From contig JAGPXD010000001.1 of assembly GCA_020746995.1 (NCBI GenBank), positions 682,001 to 746,000 on the forward strand: a DNA stretch of 64,000 nt. The letters run 5' to 3'. Each line of letters begins with the position of its first letter. Positions within the stretch are counted from its first letter, which is position 1. The position numbers and the translations under genes were made by a program. The notes under the pieces are model-generated. The model made no database searches, was not told the DNA's origin, and saw only the letters and a list, made by a program, of their open reading frames with translations. Shown here one piece after another: positions 54,500 to 64,000 of the stretch. The DNA comes from Plectosphaerella cucumerina (taxonomy: Eukaryota > Ascomycota > Sordariomycetes > Glomerellales > Plectosphaerellaceae).

Positions 54500-56488
54500 A
54501 TGCGCCTCCTCTCGTACGTCCTCACGGCAGCATGCCTCGTGCTCCTGGCATGCGGCCAGCGCACCATGGAGCGTCTCGGCCGCGGCGTCGTCGCCGTCCG
54601 CTCCAGCGCCACCGACGTCCTCGTCACCTGGCGCCTCCTCGGCCTCGACGCAGATAACATCGCCTTCAACGTCTACCGCTCCGCCGCCGGCGGCACCCCC
54701 GCCAAGCTCAACGCCAACCCCCTCACAGCCGGCACAAACTACCTCGACCGCACCGCCAACCTCGCTCAGCGCAACACGTACACTGTCCGTCCCGTCGTCG
54801 ACGGCCGCGAGGAGCCCGTCGGCGGCACATTCACCCTCGCCGCCAACAACCCCACCGAGCCCGTCGTGCGCGTCCCCCTCCGCGCCGGCGGTCCCATCAA
54901 GTTCGTCTGGGTCGGCGACCTCGACGGCGACGGCGAGTACGACTTTGTCCTCGACCGGCAGACCTCGCCTCAGTCCCTCGAGGCCTACCGCTCGGACGGC
55001 ACCTTCCTCTGGCGCGTCGACATGGGTCCCAACAGCGTCAACCAGAACAACATCTCCCCCGGCGCATCGGCCAACAACCTCGGCCACTGGGACGGCGTGA
55101 CCGTTTACGATCTTGACAGTGATGGCCGTGCCGAGGTTGCAGTCCGCATCGCCAACGGCGTCACCTTTGGCGATGGCCGGCGCTTCACCCATACAAACGA
55201 CAATGAGCAGTTCATTGCCATCCTCGACGGCCGCACCGGCGCTCTCCGAGCCAGCGCGAAGATCCCCACAGACTACCTCTCTGACGGGCCCCTGGCCGCC
55301 CGCTTCGGCGTCGGATACCTCGACGGCCAACGTCCCTCGCTCGTCGCTTACATGAAGAACCGCCAGAGCAACGGCGCTTTCAACCTCCTCATGTCGGCCT
55401 GGCAGTTCTCCGGCACCGCCCTGACCATGCAGTGGAAGTGGCGACGCGACAACCAGGACGCTCCGGACGGGCACAACACTCGCATCATCGACATTGATGG
55501 CGATGGCCGTGATGAAGTCCACGAGATTGGGTTCACTCTGAACGGTGACGGACGCCTGAGGTATACTCTCGGCCCCCAGGGCGTCGTTCACGGTGACCGC
55601 TTCCACATCGCCAAGATGGATCCCACCCGTGCCGGTCTTCAGGGCTTCGCCGTGCAGCAGGACAACCCTAGCGGTCTGCTCGAGTACTACTACGACGCGA
55701 CACAAGGTCAAATCCTGTGGAAGCACACTGCCTCGACTCCCGGCGACGTTGGCCGCGGTCTCGTGGGGGACATCGACCCGACCCGGCCGGGCATGGAGGT
55801 CTGGTCCTTCTCAGGCCTGTACAACGGTCCCTCGAACCAACTCATCGTGCAGGACACCACGCTTGCTCCTTGGCCGCACCTGGGCCTTTTCTGGGACGGC
55901 GACATTCTGATGGAGCTCTACAACGACGGCAAGATTGAGAAGTGGAACCACCAGTCTCCCTCGAAGAGCGGCAGCGTCCCCCGTCTCGTCAGCACCTGGA
56001 ACTACGGCGCCATCAACACCCACGGACCCAACCCCGCCTTCCACGGCGATCTCTTCGGCGACTGGCGCGAGGAAGTCATCCTCGTCAGCCCCGAAAACGA
56101 CGAACTCGTCATCTTCACCACGGACCGACCGACGGATATCCGTCTTTACACCCTGGCACACAACCCGGCGTATCGCAACTCGATGACTCTCAAGGGATAC
56201 GTGCAGAGCCACCATGTCGATTACTTTATCGGTCAGGGTATGAGCAAGCCTCCCAGGCCGAACATTCGGTATGCCGGCCCGAGTGCGGCGGTGCCGCCGC
56301 CCACTGCTCCTGCTCCTCCGGCGGCCACGACTACGGCTGCTGCTGCGCCGCCGCCTGCGCCGCCGCCTGCGGCGGGACTGGCGAAGCAGTGGGAGCAGTG
56401 TGGCGGGACGGGCTTTACGGGGCCGAAGGGGTGTGTTGCGCCGTGGACGTGCAGTGTCGTCAATGAGTGGTATCACCAGTGTGTGTAG
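54500..56488 (+). CDS. PL11 rhamnogalacturonan lyase with C-terminal CBM1
   Basis: A single exon gives 662 residues. The signal peptide is about 19 residues (MRLLSYVLTAACLVLLACG). An N-terminal beta domain (MERLGRGVVAVRSSATDVLVTWRLLG) leads into the eight-bladed propeller of PL11, which has repeated calcium-binding DxDxDG turns: DLDGDGEYD, DLDSDGRAE and DIDGDGRDE. FHGDLFGDWREEVI and the AYRNSMTLKGYVQSHHVDYFIG end are family landmarks. The linker is Ala/Pro-rich (residues about 592-625), then a CBM1 (QCGGTGFTGPKGCV ... WYHQCV). It cleaves the rhamnogalacturonan-I backbone of pectin by beta-elimination. It is the second enzyme in the window with a C-terminal CBM1. Confidence 0.96.
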   Translation: MRLLSYVLTAACLVLLACGQRTMERLGRGVVAVRSSATDVLVTWRLLGLDADNIAFNVYRSAAGGTPAKLNANPLTAGTNYLDRTANLAQRNTYTVRPVVDGREEPVGGTFTLAANNPTEPVVRVPLRAGGPIKFVWVGDLDGDGEYDFVLDRQTSPQSLEAYRSDGTFLWRVDMGPNSVNQNNISPGASANNLGHWDGVTVYDLDSDGRAEVAVRIANGVTFGDGRRFTHTNDNEQFIAILDGRTGALRASAKIPTDYLSDGPLAARFGVGYLDGQRPSLVAYMKNRQSNGAFNLLMSAWQFSGTALTMQWKWRRDNQDAPDGHNTRIIDIDGDGRDEVHEIGFTLNGDGRLRYTLGPQGVVHGDRFHIAKMDPTRAGLQGFAVQQDNPSGLLEYYYDATQGQILWKHTASTPGDVGRGLVGDIDPTRPGMEVWSFSGLYNGPSNQLIVQDTTLAPWPHLGLFWDGDILMELYNDGKIEKWNHQSPSKSGSVPRLVSTWNYGAINTHGPNPAFHGDLFGDWREEVILVSPENDELVIFTTDRPTDIRLYTLAHNPAYRNSMTLKGYVQSHHVDYFIGQGMSKPPRPNIRYAGPSAAVPPPTAPAPPAATTTAAAAPPPAPPPAAGLAKQWEQCGGTGFTGPKGCVAPWTCSVVNEWYHQCV

Positions 56489-57265
56489 GTGTGTTGAGGA
56501 GGTGGGCGAGGAGTCGAATTGGTAGTTTGGATTCGTATGAGTGGGTGAGTGAGAAGGCCATGTGGACTCATCCGTAGACTTCCATGAGTCTCTCGATGAA
56601 TCAGAACAAGCTTTGAGGTGACTGGTCCCCCTCCACTGCCAATTGCCGACAGAAAAGCAGCGTCGTGGAAGAGATCAGCCCTGACTCTGAAACCTTCAAC
56701 GGAAGCGCCAAGTACCGTGGCAGCCGTCTATTTCGGGCTTTCAACAAAAGTAATCCCCTAGAGCGCTCGGCAGCCATTGTCTGGTCCCCGTGTCGCTAAG
56801 CGCCGACCGGCGGCAAAACACCATCGATTGGGGCTCAACCCGCCATCGCCCAAACATCTCCAACCCCTGTAAGCACGTCCGCTCAGGGGATTGATTGGGC
56901 CTCGTCCTCCCGCCGCCCAGCCGTCAGAACCGGCCTTAGGTACCAGGCCTGAACAATGGCCATGAATGGGTCACAATCCGATTCACCATTCATTTCTACC
57001 GACAATAAAAGACCCGCGACTGTTCCGCCGTTCCATCGCTGAATCATTGTCCAAGCCCAAACCCTTTCACCCACAGTCTCTTTTTTCCTACTGTCCATCT
57101 TTCCTTACACGTCTGTCTCTCCACCACAGCTGCCGGCCAGTACATATCCCAGCGATTTCTCTCGAGCAACAATCGTTTCACCAAAGCATCAAGTCATTCT
57201 CTGCACCTCGAGTCACTCGACTTCAATCACCAAGAACCCCAAAGATACCCTTTCCCACCACAACC
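56489..57265. other. Intergenic, promoter of the second MARVEL-like gene
   Basis: About 780 bp downstream of PL11. The 3' half is pyrimidine-rich and probably contains the 5' leader of the gene at 57266. No gene was recognised. Confidence 0.5.
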
Positions 57266-58030
57266 ATGGGCCTCGCCTCCGCCATCAAAGTCGGCCAAAC
57301 CGCCATCGAAGTAGGCCGCACCGCCCAAGGCCTCGCCGGAACAGCCCAAGGCCTCGCCACCACCGCCACCGACTTCCGCACCATCGACAAGCGCGAGCTC
57401 GGCCGCACCGCCGGCCGCGCCGCCTTCACCGAAGGCGCCGACGTCGGCAAGACAATGGGCAAATCCTGGCTCAAGACCTTCGAAGTCATCCCCCGCCTCG
57501 TCTGCCGCGGCCTCCAGCTCATCTTCGCCCTCATCGTCTGCGGCTTCTACGGAAACCGCGTCGACTCGGATCGCAAGGGCGACGACGGCTTCTCCCCCGA
57601 ATGGATCTTCGCCCTCGTCGTCGCGGGCACATCAGCCGTGACGGCCGTGCTCTTCGCCGCCGCCACGCCCCTGGGCGCACTGCCTCTGATCGGTGCCCGG
57701 CTCAAGCTGTTCAAGACCTACCGCGCCTTTGCGTGGGATCTCGGCCTGTTTGTCATCTGGATCGCTGTTTTTGGCCTTTTCGCCGGCATCTTCCTCAAGC
57801 GCGAGGGTGGCGATGAGGACCGCTACAAGGGCGCCAGGACGGGACCTATGAAGATTGCCGTATGGCTCGACCTTGTCAACGCTGTTCTGTGGCTCATCTC
57901 GGGTTGCTATGGCTGCTTGAAGACGTGCCTTGGCGAGCGGGCCGATCGTATAACCGACAAGGTTGGCAAGAAGCTGTTTGAGAAGAAGCAGGTGGAGGAG
58001 AAGCAGACGCCCTACGCCGAGAGCGTTTAG
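57266..58030 (+). CDS. MARVEL-like four-helix membrane protein
   Basis: A single exon from the ATG at 57266 gives 254 residues; the frame is open upstream but is leader sequence. The first 60 residues are alanine- and glycine-rich with repeated GRTAQGLAGTAQGLA-type units, suggesting an amphipathic helix. Four hydrophobic segments follow (residues about 82-98, 116-140, 155-177, 197-220), with a charged loop (KREGGDEDRYKG) before the last. The C-terminal tail is short and basic. The layout is that of fungal MARVEL-domain proteins. It is a different subtype from the one at 2.5-3.3 kb, which has a long Gln/Pro tail. Confidence 0.75.
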   Translation: MGLASAIKVGQTAIEVGRTAQGLAGTAQGLATTATDFRTIDKRELGRTAGRAAFTEGADVGKTMGKSWLKTFEVIPRLVCRGLQLIFALIVCGFYGNRVDSDRKGDDGFSPEWIFALVVAGTSAVTAVLFAAATPLGALPLIGARLKLFKTYRAFAWDLGLFVIWIAVFGLFAGIFLKREGGDEDRYKGARTGPMKIAVWLDLVNAVLWLISGCYGCLKTCLGERADRITDKVGKKLFEKKQVEEKQTPYAESV

Positions 58031-58420
58031 CCAGGGGGTTGAAATTGTAGAGCGTGTTAGAGAGCGCCGGCTCACTCTGTCACAATTCGACGCTGATTAA
58101 TTCATTGTAAAGTGCTCTCTAGGTGCAAGCTGTGTGAATGTGGATGATAGCCATGTACCACCCGGGGCTGGGGGCCGTATGGGCTCATCTAGCGTTGCGA
58201 GCTTTCGCTTACCCAGGGCATTCAGAACAAAAGTTCACATACTCAGTATCCCAGAACAGCGGTGAAACTCTGTTCCAATGGTATGGCTAAGAAGGATGAC
58301 GTGAAACATTGTTGCTGCGTCTGCAATGGCCGTGGTATCCAATACAAGTACAATGCCCAACCGCCAACGGGTATCTAATTCATCATCTCATTCGCTCCAA
58401 CGCTTCCGCAACAACGCTTC
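58031..58420. other. Intergenic between convergent genes
   Basis: 390 bp between the stops of the MARVEL-like and hybrid-regulator genes. Nothing else was seen. Confidence 0.5.
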
Positions 58421-60756
58421 CTACGCCAGTCCCACGTTCGACATGAAAGCACTCCGCTCACAGGCGCAAAGCGGCACTCCATCGACGGAAAGCCAAAACC
58501 GCCCAAGGCTCGTGGCGCAAATGCCATCCTCCTGTTCGAGCCGCACGTCCCTGGCCGCTAACTCAAGTCTGCTCCCGGAGAAACCGCACCAGCACTCGCC
58601 TTCGAGCATGCTTTCAAGGAACTCGCGCGCAAAGACGCGCGCATGATGCAGTATCGCCGGCGCGGGCCCCTCCCGGTTCAGGCTCAGGGCGCCGATGCAC
58701 AGGGCGTGGTAGACGCTCTTCATGGCCATTGGAGGGAGCAGCACGGCTTTTGAGGTGCGATCGGGGTCAAGGGAGCGTTCTGACTCTTCGAGGTCTGTTG
58801 GAGAGTGGGTGTTGACGAGGAGGGCGAGGAGATGGTAGAGGGCGAGGTTCTCCTCGTTGAGGCTGTTCATGACGGGCTCTGGCCGCTCCTCGCGGCCTAG
58901 GTAGGCGGCGCGAAACCCGGGGCATTTCTTCATCATGACTGTCTGCGTCTGCAAGCGTTTCCGCCATGAGAGGAGCTGTGCCGCCAGGTCTGTCTGGAGG
59001 GCGCTGGCTTCTTGGTTCGCTTTGCCAACTCGGCGAAGCTGGGCGAGCCGCCACGTCTTATTGGCGAGTCCACAAAGACCGAGGTGGACGTCCTCGCTGA
59101 GCATGTCGGTGTTGAATGTTGCTTGAGGATCTGCGAAGAAAGATGTGATACTGGTCTCCTTCCGAAGGAGCTTCATCGGGGCGTGTCGGGCCCAGAAGAC
59201 GTCGAGTCCGTAGCCCATCATCTGGGAAAGGGTATCGGGGAGTGAGGCGTCAAGTTCGCAGCACTGAATACATGGCGGCTGTTGTGTCAGAACGGCAAGG
59301 TGTGAGTCGATTTTCAGGCAATATGCGATGATGCTATGGGGAAAATCAATCAGATGGGGTCTTGGATCATGAGGGCGACTGCCTGGAGATGATTGCTCAC
59401 CGCTTCCATTGCTGCTCATGCATGTAGATCCAGGGGACAAAGTCACCCGGGAAATGAAGCAGGCGCTGCCTGGTGGCAGTTGCGCTGCAGAAAAAGTCTG
59501 CCGAACGTAATGCGTTGACGAACAAGTTGACCAGGAGGCTGGCCTTTTGCACAGACTCCTCTTCCTGTTGGGGATCAGCTGGGCTCATGGGTCGGTCAGG
59601 GTATGACATACAGCAAGGTACGTTGCGAATACGATGGTAAGCAGGATGCCTTGATATGTCGAAGTCGGCCATGGCTCCGTCTCAATGTCAACATGGTTGG
59701 GCTCATACTGAGATGTGTCAGCATAATATTCTCGCCTCTCACGACAGAAAACTAACCAAATGTCGAAACCAGTGTCCCATGAGCTTCGCGTGAATCTGGA
59801 AGAAGACAGTCTGGTCGATCCCCAGACTCTTGTCGGCCTGGTTCCAACAGAACGCCCCAATCAGGAAGACGATAGCAGCAGCCTCAAACGGCTTCTCATA
59901 AAACTCATAGGTCGGGGCGTGTACGATGGCCCAGTGGGAATGAAAGTGCTCGACGTATTGGTCAAAGACCGTTTGCAAGAGGTCCCCGGGGTACGGCCCC
60001 GCCTGCATGGTGCCCCTCTGCTCGGTGGGCTTGTCCAGCTCGTATAGGATCTGCTGCAGCGTCCGCTCCAGCTGCTCCGCGATCTCGGACCGAGGGTGGG
60101 CTGGCTGTGGTTGTGGCACCTCGACGGCGCCCAGGAAGACGACTGGCGAGGAGGAGGCCGTCTGCATGGGCGCCTGGGGCACCGTGGAGTCACCAATGGG
60201 GATTGAGACGTTTGCCTCATCGGGAATAACGATTGTCATGTCATCTTGCTCGTCGACGTCGAGCACTGACACGGACGCGCGGGAGTCGCTGGAGCTGTAG
60301 GTGCAAGGAATGCCTCGCCGACTGCACAGAGAGCATTGCTCGCCGCCGTTGCATTTTGTCTTGTTGGCGTGGCAGGCATCGCAGGCTTTTGGCCTCTTGT
60401 TAGGTGACGAGTGTTCCCTTACATGACGCCGGAGGATGTCCCTGAGATGAGCGTCAGCTTGGCTGGGCCAAGGCCGGAGGCAGTTTGCCGCCGAGTGGCT
60501 CGGCGGCCGGTGGATGGGGGGACTGGACTGGACTGGACTGAACTCACGTCCGCGCAAAAGCGGCGCCGCACTGGCCGCATATGTGCCTCTTCCGGTCATG
60601 ACTGGTCTGGTGTCTTCGCAGATGCTCCCTGCGCGCGTAGCTCTTGCCGCAGAAGCAGGTGTGCCGTGCGGCTGGCGCGCTCTGGGTCGGCAGGGCTCCT
60701 GCGTCGGGCAACCCAAACAGCGGGGTAGAGGTCAACTGTGGATGCATCGAAATCAT
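58421..60756 (-). CDS. Hybrid transcription factor: two C2H2 fingers plus a Zn2Cys6 cluster
   Basis: Five exons (60756-60548, 60441-59757, 59707-59612, 59564-59401, 59333-58421) give 688 residues. Introns have good signals (GTGAGT, GTTAGT, GTATGT, GTGAGC donors). The first C2H2 finger uses C34-x-C36 and H49-x3-H53, the second C60-x2-C63 and H76-x3-H80. The second is split by intron 1 but regains perfect spacing after splicing. A Zn2Cys6 cluster follows at once (C90, C93, C100, C106, C109, C116), with five residues between cysteines 3 and 4. The rest is a fungal-specific regulator domain (PTYEFYEKPFEAAAIVFLIGAF and more). It is divergent from an NmrA-like reductase and may regulate it. Intron 1 contains a (GGACT)n repeat. 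Confidence 0.88.
60520..60540 (+). repeat. (GGACT)n pentanucleotide repeat in intron 1 of the hybrid regulator
   Basis: Four copies of GGACT lie just inside the donor of intron 1. Confidence 0.85.
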
Positions 60757-61365
60757 CTTGACGCTTCTGTGCTCGTGTTGTCAGAAGCTGCATGGTGTTT
60801 GGTCAAGGTCGGTCGGCGAGGGATGGGGGATGGGGAGGGAGGAATGGGGATGTCGGCGGTTGTGTTGGTCGGCGAGTTTGTGGGCTGTCGGCGGGATGCG
60901 GGATGGATTGGTGAAAAGGCTGTTTGGCGGTTGCCTAGTCCGTTATGCGAAAGATGACTAAACTCCCACTTGAGTCCGAAGTGGGTCCTTTTGTCTGTTG
61001 CACCGCCTGCCGCGGATGCACCCCTGGACCCCTGAAGCCCATCCCAGGCCGATTCTTCGACATTCTGCAGACTGCGAATCCCACTTGGGCGCCGACTCGG
61101 ACAATAGGAGAAAGGCCGGCCGGTCCACATCTGCCGGGACAGACTCCGCGACTCGCGACATGGACGGTCCGAATTGTACGATTGATTCTACAATGGTGTG
61201 ATTTGACTTCTCCATCGGATGCATCTGGATACTTAAGACCAGGACTTCCCCAAGCTGTTCCGACAATCTGCTCTACATCAACCAGCATCTTCTTCTTCAT
61301 CTCATACACTTCCATCTTCAAGATCTCCTCACTACTTGAATCCACTCACAAACTTTAACCCCACC
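60757..61365. other. Shared divergent promoter region
   Basis: 610 bp between the starts of the hybrid regulator (minus) and the NmrA-like reductase (plus). The distance suits a shared control region. The last 130 bp before 61366 are pyrimidine-rich leader. No other gene was seen. Confidence 0.5.
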
Positions 61366-62271
61366 ATGTCTGCCATCAAGAACGTCGTCATCGCCGGTGC
61401 CACCGGTGCCCTCGGCTCTCTTCTCGCCAAGCAGGTTATCGACTCTGGCCTCTTCAACGTCACCGTCTTCAAGCGCTCCGGCTCGACCTCGACCGCCACC
61501 TTCCCCGACTCGGTCAAGGTCGTCGAGGTCGACTACACCTCTGTCGAGAGCCTCCAGGCCGCCTTGGCTGGCCAGGACGCCGTCGTGTCCACCCTCGCCA
61601 CCCTCGCCGTCGACACCCAGAAGCCCCTGATCGACGCTGCCGTCGCCGCCGGCGTCAAGCGCTTCCTGCCCTCCGAGTACGGCTGCGACCTCGAGAACAC
61701 CAACACTCGCGCCATCCCCATCTTCGCCGGCAAGGTCGCCGTCGAGGAGTACCTCCATGAGAAGGCCAAGACCTCCGAGCTCACCTACACCTTCCTCTAC
61801 ACCTCCGCCTTCCTCGACTGGGGCCTCCAGAACAACTTCATCATCGACCTGACCAGCGCCACCCCTCGCATCATCAACGACGGCAACCTCGTCTTCAGCT
61901 CCACCTCCCTCTCCACCATCGGCGATGCCGTCGTCGGTGTCCTCACGCACCCTGAGGAGACCAAGAACCGCGCCGTCAGGGTCCAGGACCTCCAGATCAC
62001 CCAGAACAAGCTCCTCGACATCGCCCGCAAGGTCTACCCCGAGAAGAAGTGGGAGCCCGTCTCGGCCAACCTGGAGGAGCTGTACGCCGGCGCCCTGTCC
62101 AACCTCTCCAAGGGCATCGTCGACCACCCCACCATCGTCTCGTTCCTGTACCGTGGTCTGCTCGACCCCGCCTACGGCGGCGCCTTCCAGAATGTCGACA
62201 ACGAGCTGCTGGGCCTGAAGACCAAGGGCGAGGACTTCATTGTCGAGACCATCAAGGCTCACCTGAAGTAG
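61366..62271 (+). CDS. NmrA/isoflavone-reductase-like oxidoreductase
   Basis: A single exon from the ATG at 61366 gives 301 residues, the common family length. The N-terminal Rossmann motif is IAGATGALGSLLAKQV (GxxGxxG variant), then KRSGST after strand 2, as expected for an NADPH-binding member. VVSTLATLAV and VKRFLPSEYGCD are characteristic of the isoflavone reductase-like group, also called PCBER-like, and K125 or so (AGKVAVEEYL) matches the catalytic lysine position. It has no signal peptide and should be cytosolic. The substrate is unknown: some relatives reduce phenolic compounds, others only sense NADP(H). Strong codon bias (C-ending codons) suggests high expression. Confidence 0.88.
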   Translation: MSAIKNVVIAGATGALGSLLAKQVIDSGLFNVTVFKRSGSTSTATFPDSVKVVEVDYTSVESLQAALAGQDAVVSTLATLAVDTQKPLIDAAVAAGVKRFLPSEYGCDLENTNTRAIPIFAGKVAVEEYLHEKAKTSELTYTFLYTSAFLDWGLQNNFIIDLTSATPRIINDGNLVFSSTSLSTIGDAVVGVLTHPEETKNRAVRVQDLQITQNKLLDIARKVYPEKKWEPVSANLEELYAGALSNLSKGIVDHPTIVSFLYRGLLDPAYGGAFQNVDNELLGLKTKGEDFIVETIKAHLK

Positions 62272-62892
62272 GGAGCTTGGGCATGCAGGGGGTTCTCTAG
62301 CATAGCGAAGTCCGGATAGACGGATAATGTTTTAATGAAAGCGTTTCAAACCATCTACAGCTGCATGTGCTTCGTCTGACTTGTCTCCAATTGACTTCAC
62401 CTTTCGCACCCTAGATACTTAATTGTGGCGAATGCATTGTTCGCTCCTGCTTGTAAATGCTAGTCTCTTCTTGATGTTGAAAAGACATGAACTGGCTCCT
62501 GGATGTCACTGTTCCCTCGGAGGATTATGACTTGCGCCTGCATGTGAATATTGTGACATCGCCTTGATCGCCAAAGCTGGGTGAGCTAGGTCGAGCTTCG
62601 TATCCGAAACCGTGCCGACGTCAGTAACTGCCGGACTTCGCCAGTGCTGCGCCGGCAGGGGTCCAGGCGGCTCGGTATGGGATGACAGGGATGGGATGGG
62701 AGCCGAGGCCGAGCCCGCGGCACAGACCGCCGGCGACCGGTGGGATGTGGGATGCTGAGTCGGCCGATCGGTGGGATGGTGGGATGGCCCGACGACTGAC
62801 AGTTTGAGGGGTGGCGGACCACCATGGACTGTGGTTCCAGGCTCTGCTTGTGTCAGATCCATCAACGACCCATATGGTCAAAAAGGGCCAAC
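62272..62892. other. Intergenic, no gene supported
   Basis: About 620 bp between the NmrA-like gene and the macrodomain-sirtuin gene. No RNA gene or repeat was recognised. Confidence 0.5.
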
Positions 62893-64000
62893 ATGGTCGG
62901 CGAGAAAGAGCTTTCGAAATGCCTGAAACTATGCGATCTCAAAATGTCACCACTGAGCCGTATCATCAGACATCTCCTCAGCGAGGGAGTCCGGAACCGC
63001 CGGTCCTCCGCGCTATCACGTCGGTATCAGCAGATCAAAGACCACCTCGATCATTTCGAGCAGGCCACCCAGCTTCAGATCCTGCAAGAGCTCCTGTGCT
63101 CACGGCTACCACTTCCAAAGCTCCCCGTGGATGTGCTGGAAGACATCGACACCGTTCTCATTTCGCAGCGCTCCCAGAAGGTCCTCACCCTTGCCGACAC
63201 CATCCCATCGATCGCGACCTTCAATCGCCAAGCAAAGACTCGACTGGCGTTGTGGCGAGGCGACATTACGACTCTGACGAATATCACGGCCATCGTCAAC
63301 GCGGCTAACAGCCAAGGCCTGGGGTGTTTCCAGCCTACCCATCGATGCATCGACAACGTCATCCATTCAAGGGCTGGGCCCCGACTTAGGGATGAATGCC
63401 ACGAGGTCATGACCAGCAGAGAGTCTGATCTTCCTGTTGGAGAAGCCTTTGTAACCGAAGGGTACTGCCTCCCAGCCGAGCACGTCGTGCATGTTGTCGG
63501 ACCACAGCTATCGCCAGGGACCAAGCCGACACCAGAGGAGGCAAAGCAGCTAGCGAGTTGCTACACCTCAGTGCTTGATGCTGTCGAGACACTCCCCGCA
63601 CTCGAGTCTGGCCGGAAGATCGTTGCATTCTGTGGCATCTCCACCGGACTCTTCTCCTTCCCTGCTGAAAGGGCGGCGAGAATCGCAGTAGACACGGTCT
63701 GCTCATGGTTCGAAGACAAGCCAGAATCGACGATCACCGATATCATCTTCAACACTTTCACCGAAGAGGATCTCGCCATTTATCAAACCACATTGAAGCA
63801 CCTCCCTACCAACTGGACGGCTCCCCCCTCTCAACCAGTCCTCGCCCCAGAAATTCACTGCCAATCCATCGACGTGGCGCGCAACTGGCTCTCTGAAGCA
63901 GACACCGTCCTCGTCAGTGCCGGCGCCGGCTTCTCCGCCGCCACCGGTCTCGATTACAACTCGAAAGCCCTCTTCTCCAAGTACCTCCCAGCCTTCAAGA
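62893..64000 (+). CDS. Zinc-type macrodomain fused to SirTM-like sirtuin (3' partial)
   Basis: An open frame of 369 residues runs off the window end. Residues 1-110 are helical and basic. The macrodomain (about 115-310) has NAANSQGLG and a GCFQPTHRC motif (Cys145, His150, Cys152), the zinc-binding signature of Zn-macrodomains, then IDNVIHSRAGPRLRDEC and FCGISTGLFSFP as the phosphate loop. From about 320, a SIR2-type Rossmann start appears: ADTVLVSAGAGFSAATGLDY, close to class M sirtuins (SirTM). In bacteria such as Staphylococcus and Streptococcus, neighbouring genes encode a SirTM ADP-ribosyltransferase and a Zn-macrodomain hydrolase that reverses it, acting on a GcvH-like lipoyl carrier. 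Fungal fusions of these are known. The start could also be the ATG at 62944. Confidence 0.88.
   Translation, partial: MVGEKELSKCLKLCDLKMSPLSRIIRHLLSEGVRNRRSSALSRRYQQIKDHLDHFEQATQLQILQELLCSRLPLPKLPVDVLEDIDTVLISQRSQKVLTLADTIPSIATFNRQAKTRLALWRGDITTLTNITAIVNAANSQGLGCFQPTHRCIDNVIHSRAGPRLRDECHEVMTSRESDLPVGEAFVTEGYCLPAEHVVHVVGPQLSPGTKPTPEEAKQLASCYTSVLDAVETLPALESGRKIVAFCGISTGLFSFPAERAARIAVDTVCSWFEDKPESTITDIIFNTFTEEDLAIYQTTLKHLPTNWTAPPSQPVLAPEIHCQSIDVARNWLSEADTVLVSAGAGFSAATGLDYNSKALFSKYLPAFK

Noticed and set aside
60596..60793. Alternative start of the hybrid regulator at the ATG at 60793
   Set aside because: It is in a different frame from the zinc fingers and ends after 65 codons. It could be an upstream open frame in the leader but does not give the regulator.
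61318..62262. 314-residue open frame on the minus strand opposite the NmrA-like gene
   Set aside because: Antisense shadow of a gene with strong codon bias.
1..64000. CRISPR array, phage or insertion sequences, origin of replication
   Set aside because: No regularly spaced direct repeats with unique spacers, no transposase or integrase frames and no terminal inverted repeats were seen. These would also be out of place in a fungal nuclear genome.

Overview
This window is nuclear DNA from a filamentous ascomycete, most likely a plant-associated Sordariomycete. The evidence is gene architecture: short introns (mostly 45-75 bp) with GT donors, CTGAC or CTAAC branch sites and YAG acceptors; Zn2Cys6 transcription factors; CBM1 cellulose-binding tails; an AA9 lytic polysaccharide monooxygenase; and an intron-bearing tRNA-Leu. 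The enzyme set (GH74, AA9, PL11, chitin deacetylase with chitin-binding modules) would suit a plant pathogen or endophyte such as the Glomerellales, but the species cannot be fixed from sequence alone. I support 29 protein-coding genes and one tRNA gene. The first gene is cut at its 5' end and the last at its 3' end. Exon borders come from reading splice signals and checking that the frame and conserved motifs join correctly; no transcript data were available.

Layout. 0-6 kb: a SET-domain protein (5' partial), a MARVEL-like membrane protein and a kinase-fold protein. 6.9-15.8 kb: a possible metabolite-modification group made of a LaeA-type methyltransferase, a cytochrome P450, an 84-residue protein, a Zn2Cys6 regulator and an NAD(P)-dependent reductase; no PKS, NRPS or terpene synthase is present. 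16.5 kb: tRNA-Leu(AAG). 18-28 kb: cell-surface and secreted proteins, namely two likely membrane-anchored proteins of unknown function, a GH74-CBM1 xyloglucanase and a chitin deacetylase with two CBM18 modules. 29.6-33.7 kb: an M20 metallopeptidase, a protein with seven 16-residue repeats, and an AA9 oxygenase. 34.2-44 kb: RidA, a Zn2Cys6 regulator, a multi-pass membrane protein, D-serine dehydratase and NAD-specific glutamate dehydrogenase; several of these handle amino-acid deamination.

44-50.5 kb is a 6.5 kb stretch with no gene I can support. 50.5-53.4 kb holds a tail-to-tail kynureninase and monocarboxylate-type MFS transporter. 54.5-58 kb holds a PL11 rhamnogalacturonan lyase with CBM1 and a second MARVEL-like protein. 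58.4-62.3 kb holds a hybrid C2H2 plus Zn2Cys6 regulator, divergent from an NmrA/isoflavone-reductase-like oxidoreductase.

The most notable item is at the right edge. It is one reading frame joining a zinc-type macrodomain to the start of a class M (SirTM-like) sirtuin, that is, an ADP-ribosyl eraser fused to a writer. Other points worth a look are a membrane-protein gene with tandem splice acceptors that decide its C-terminus (37.4 kb) and a 48-bp coding minisatellite (31.5 kb).
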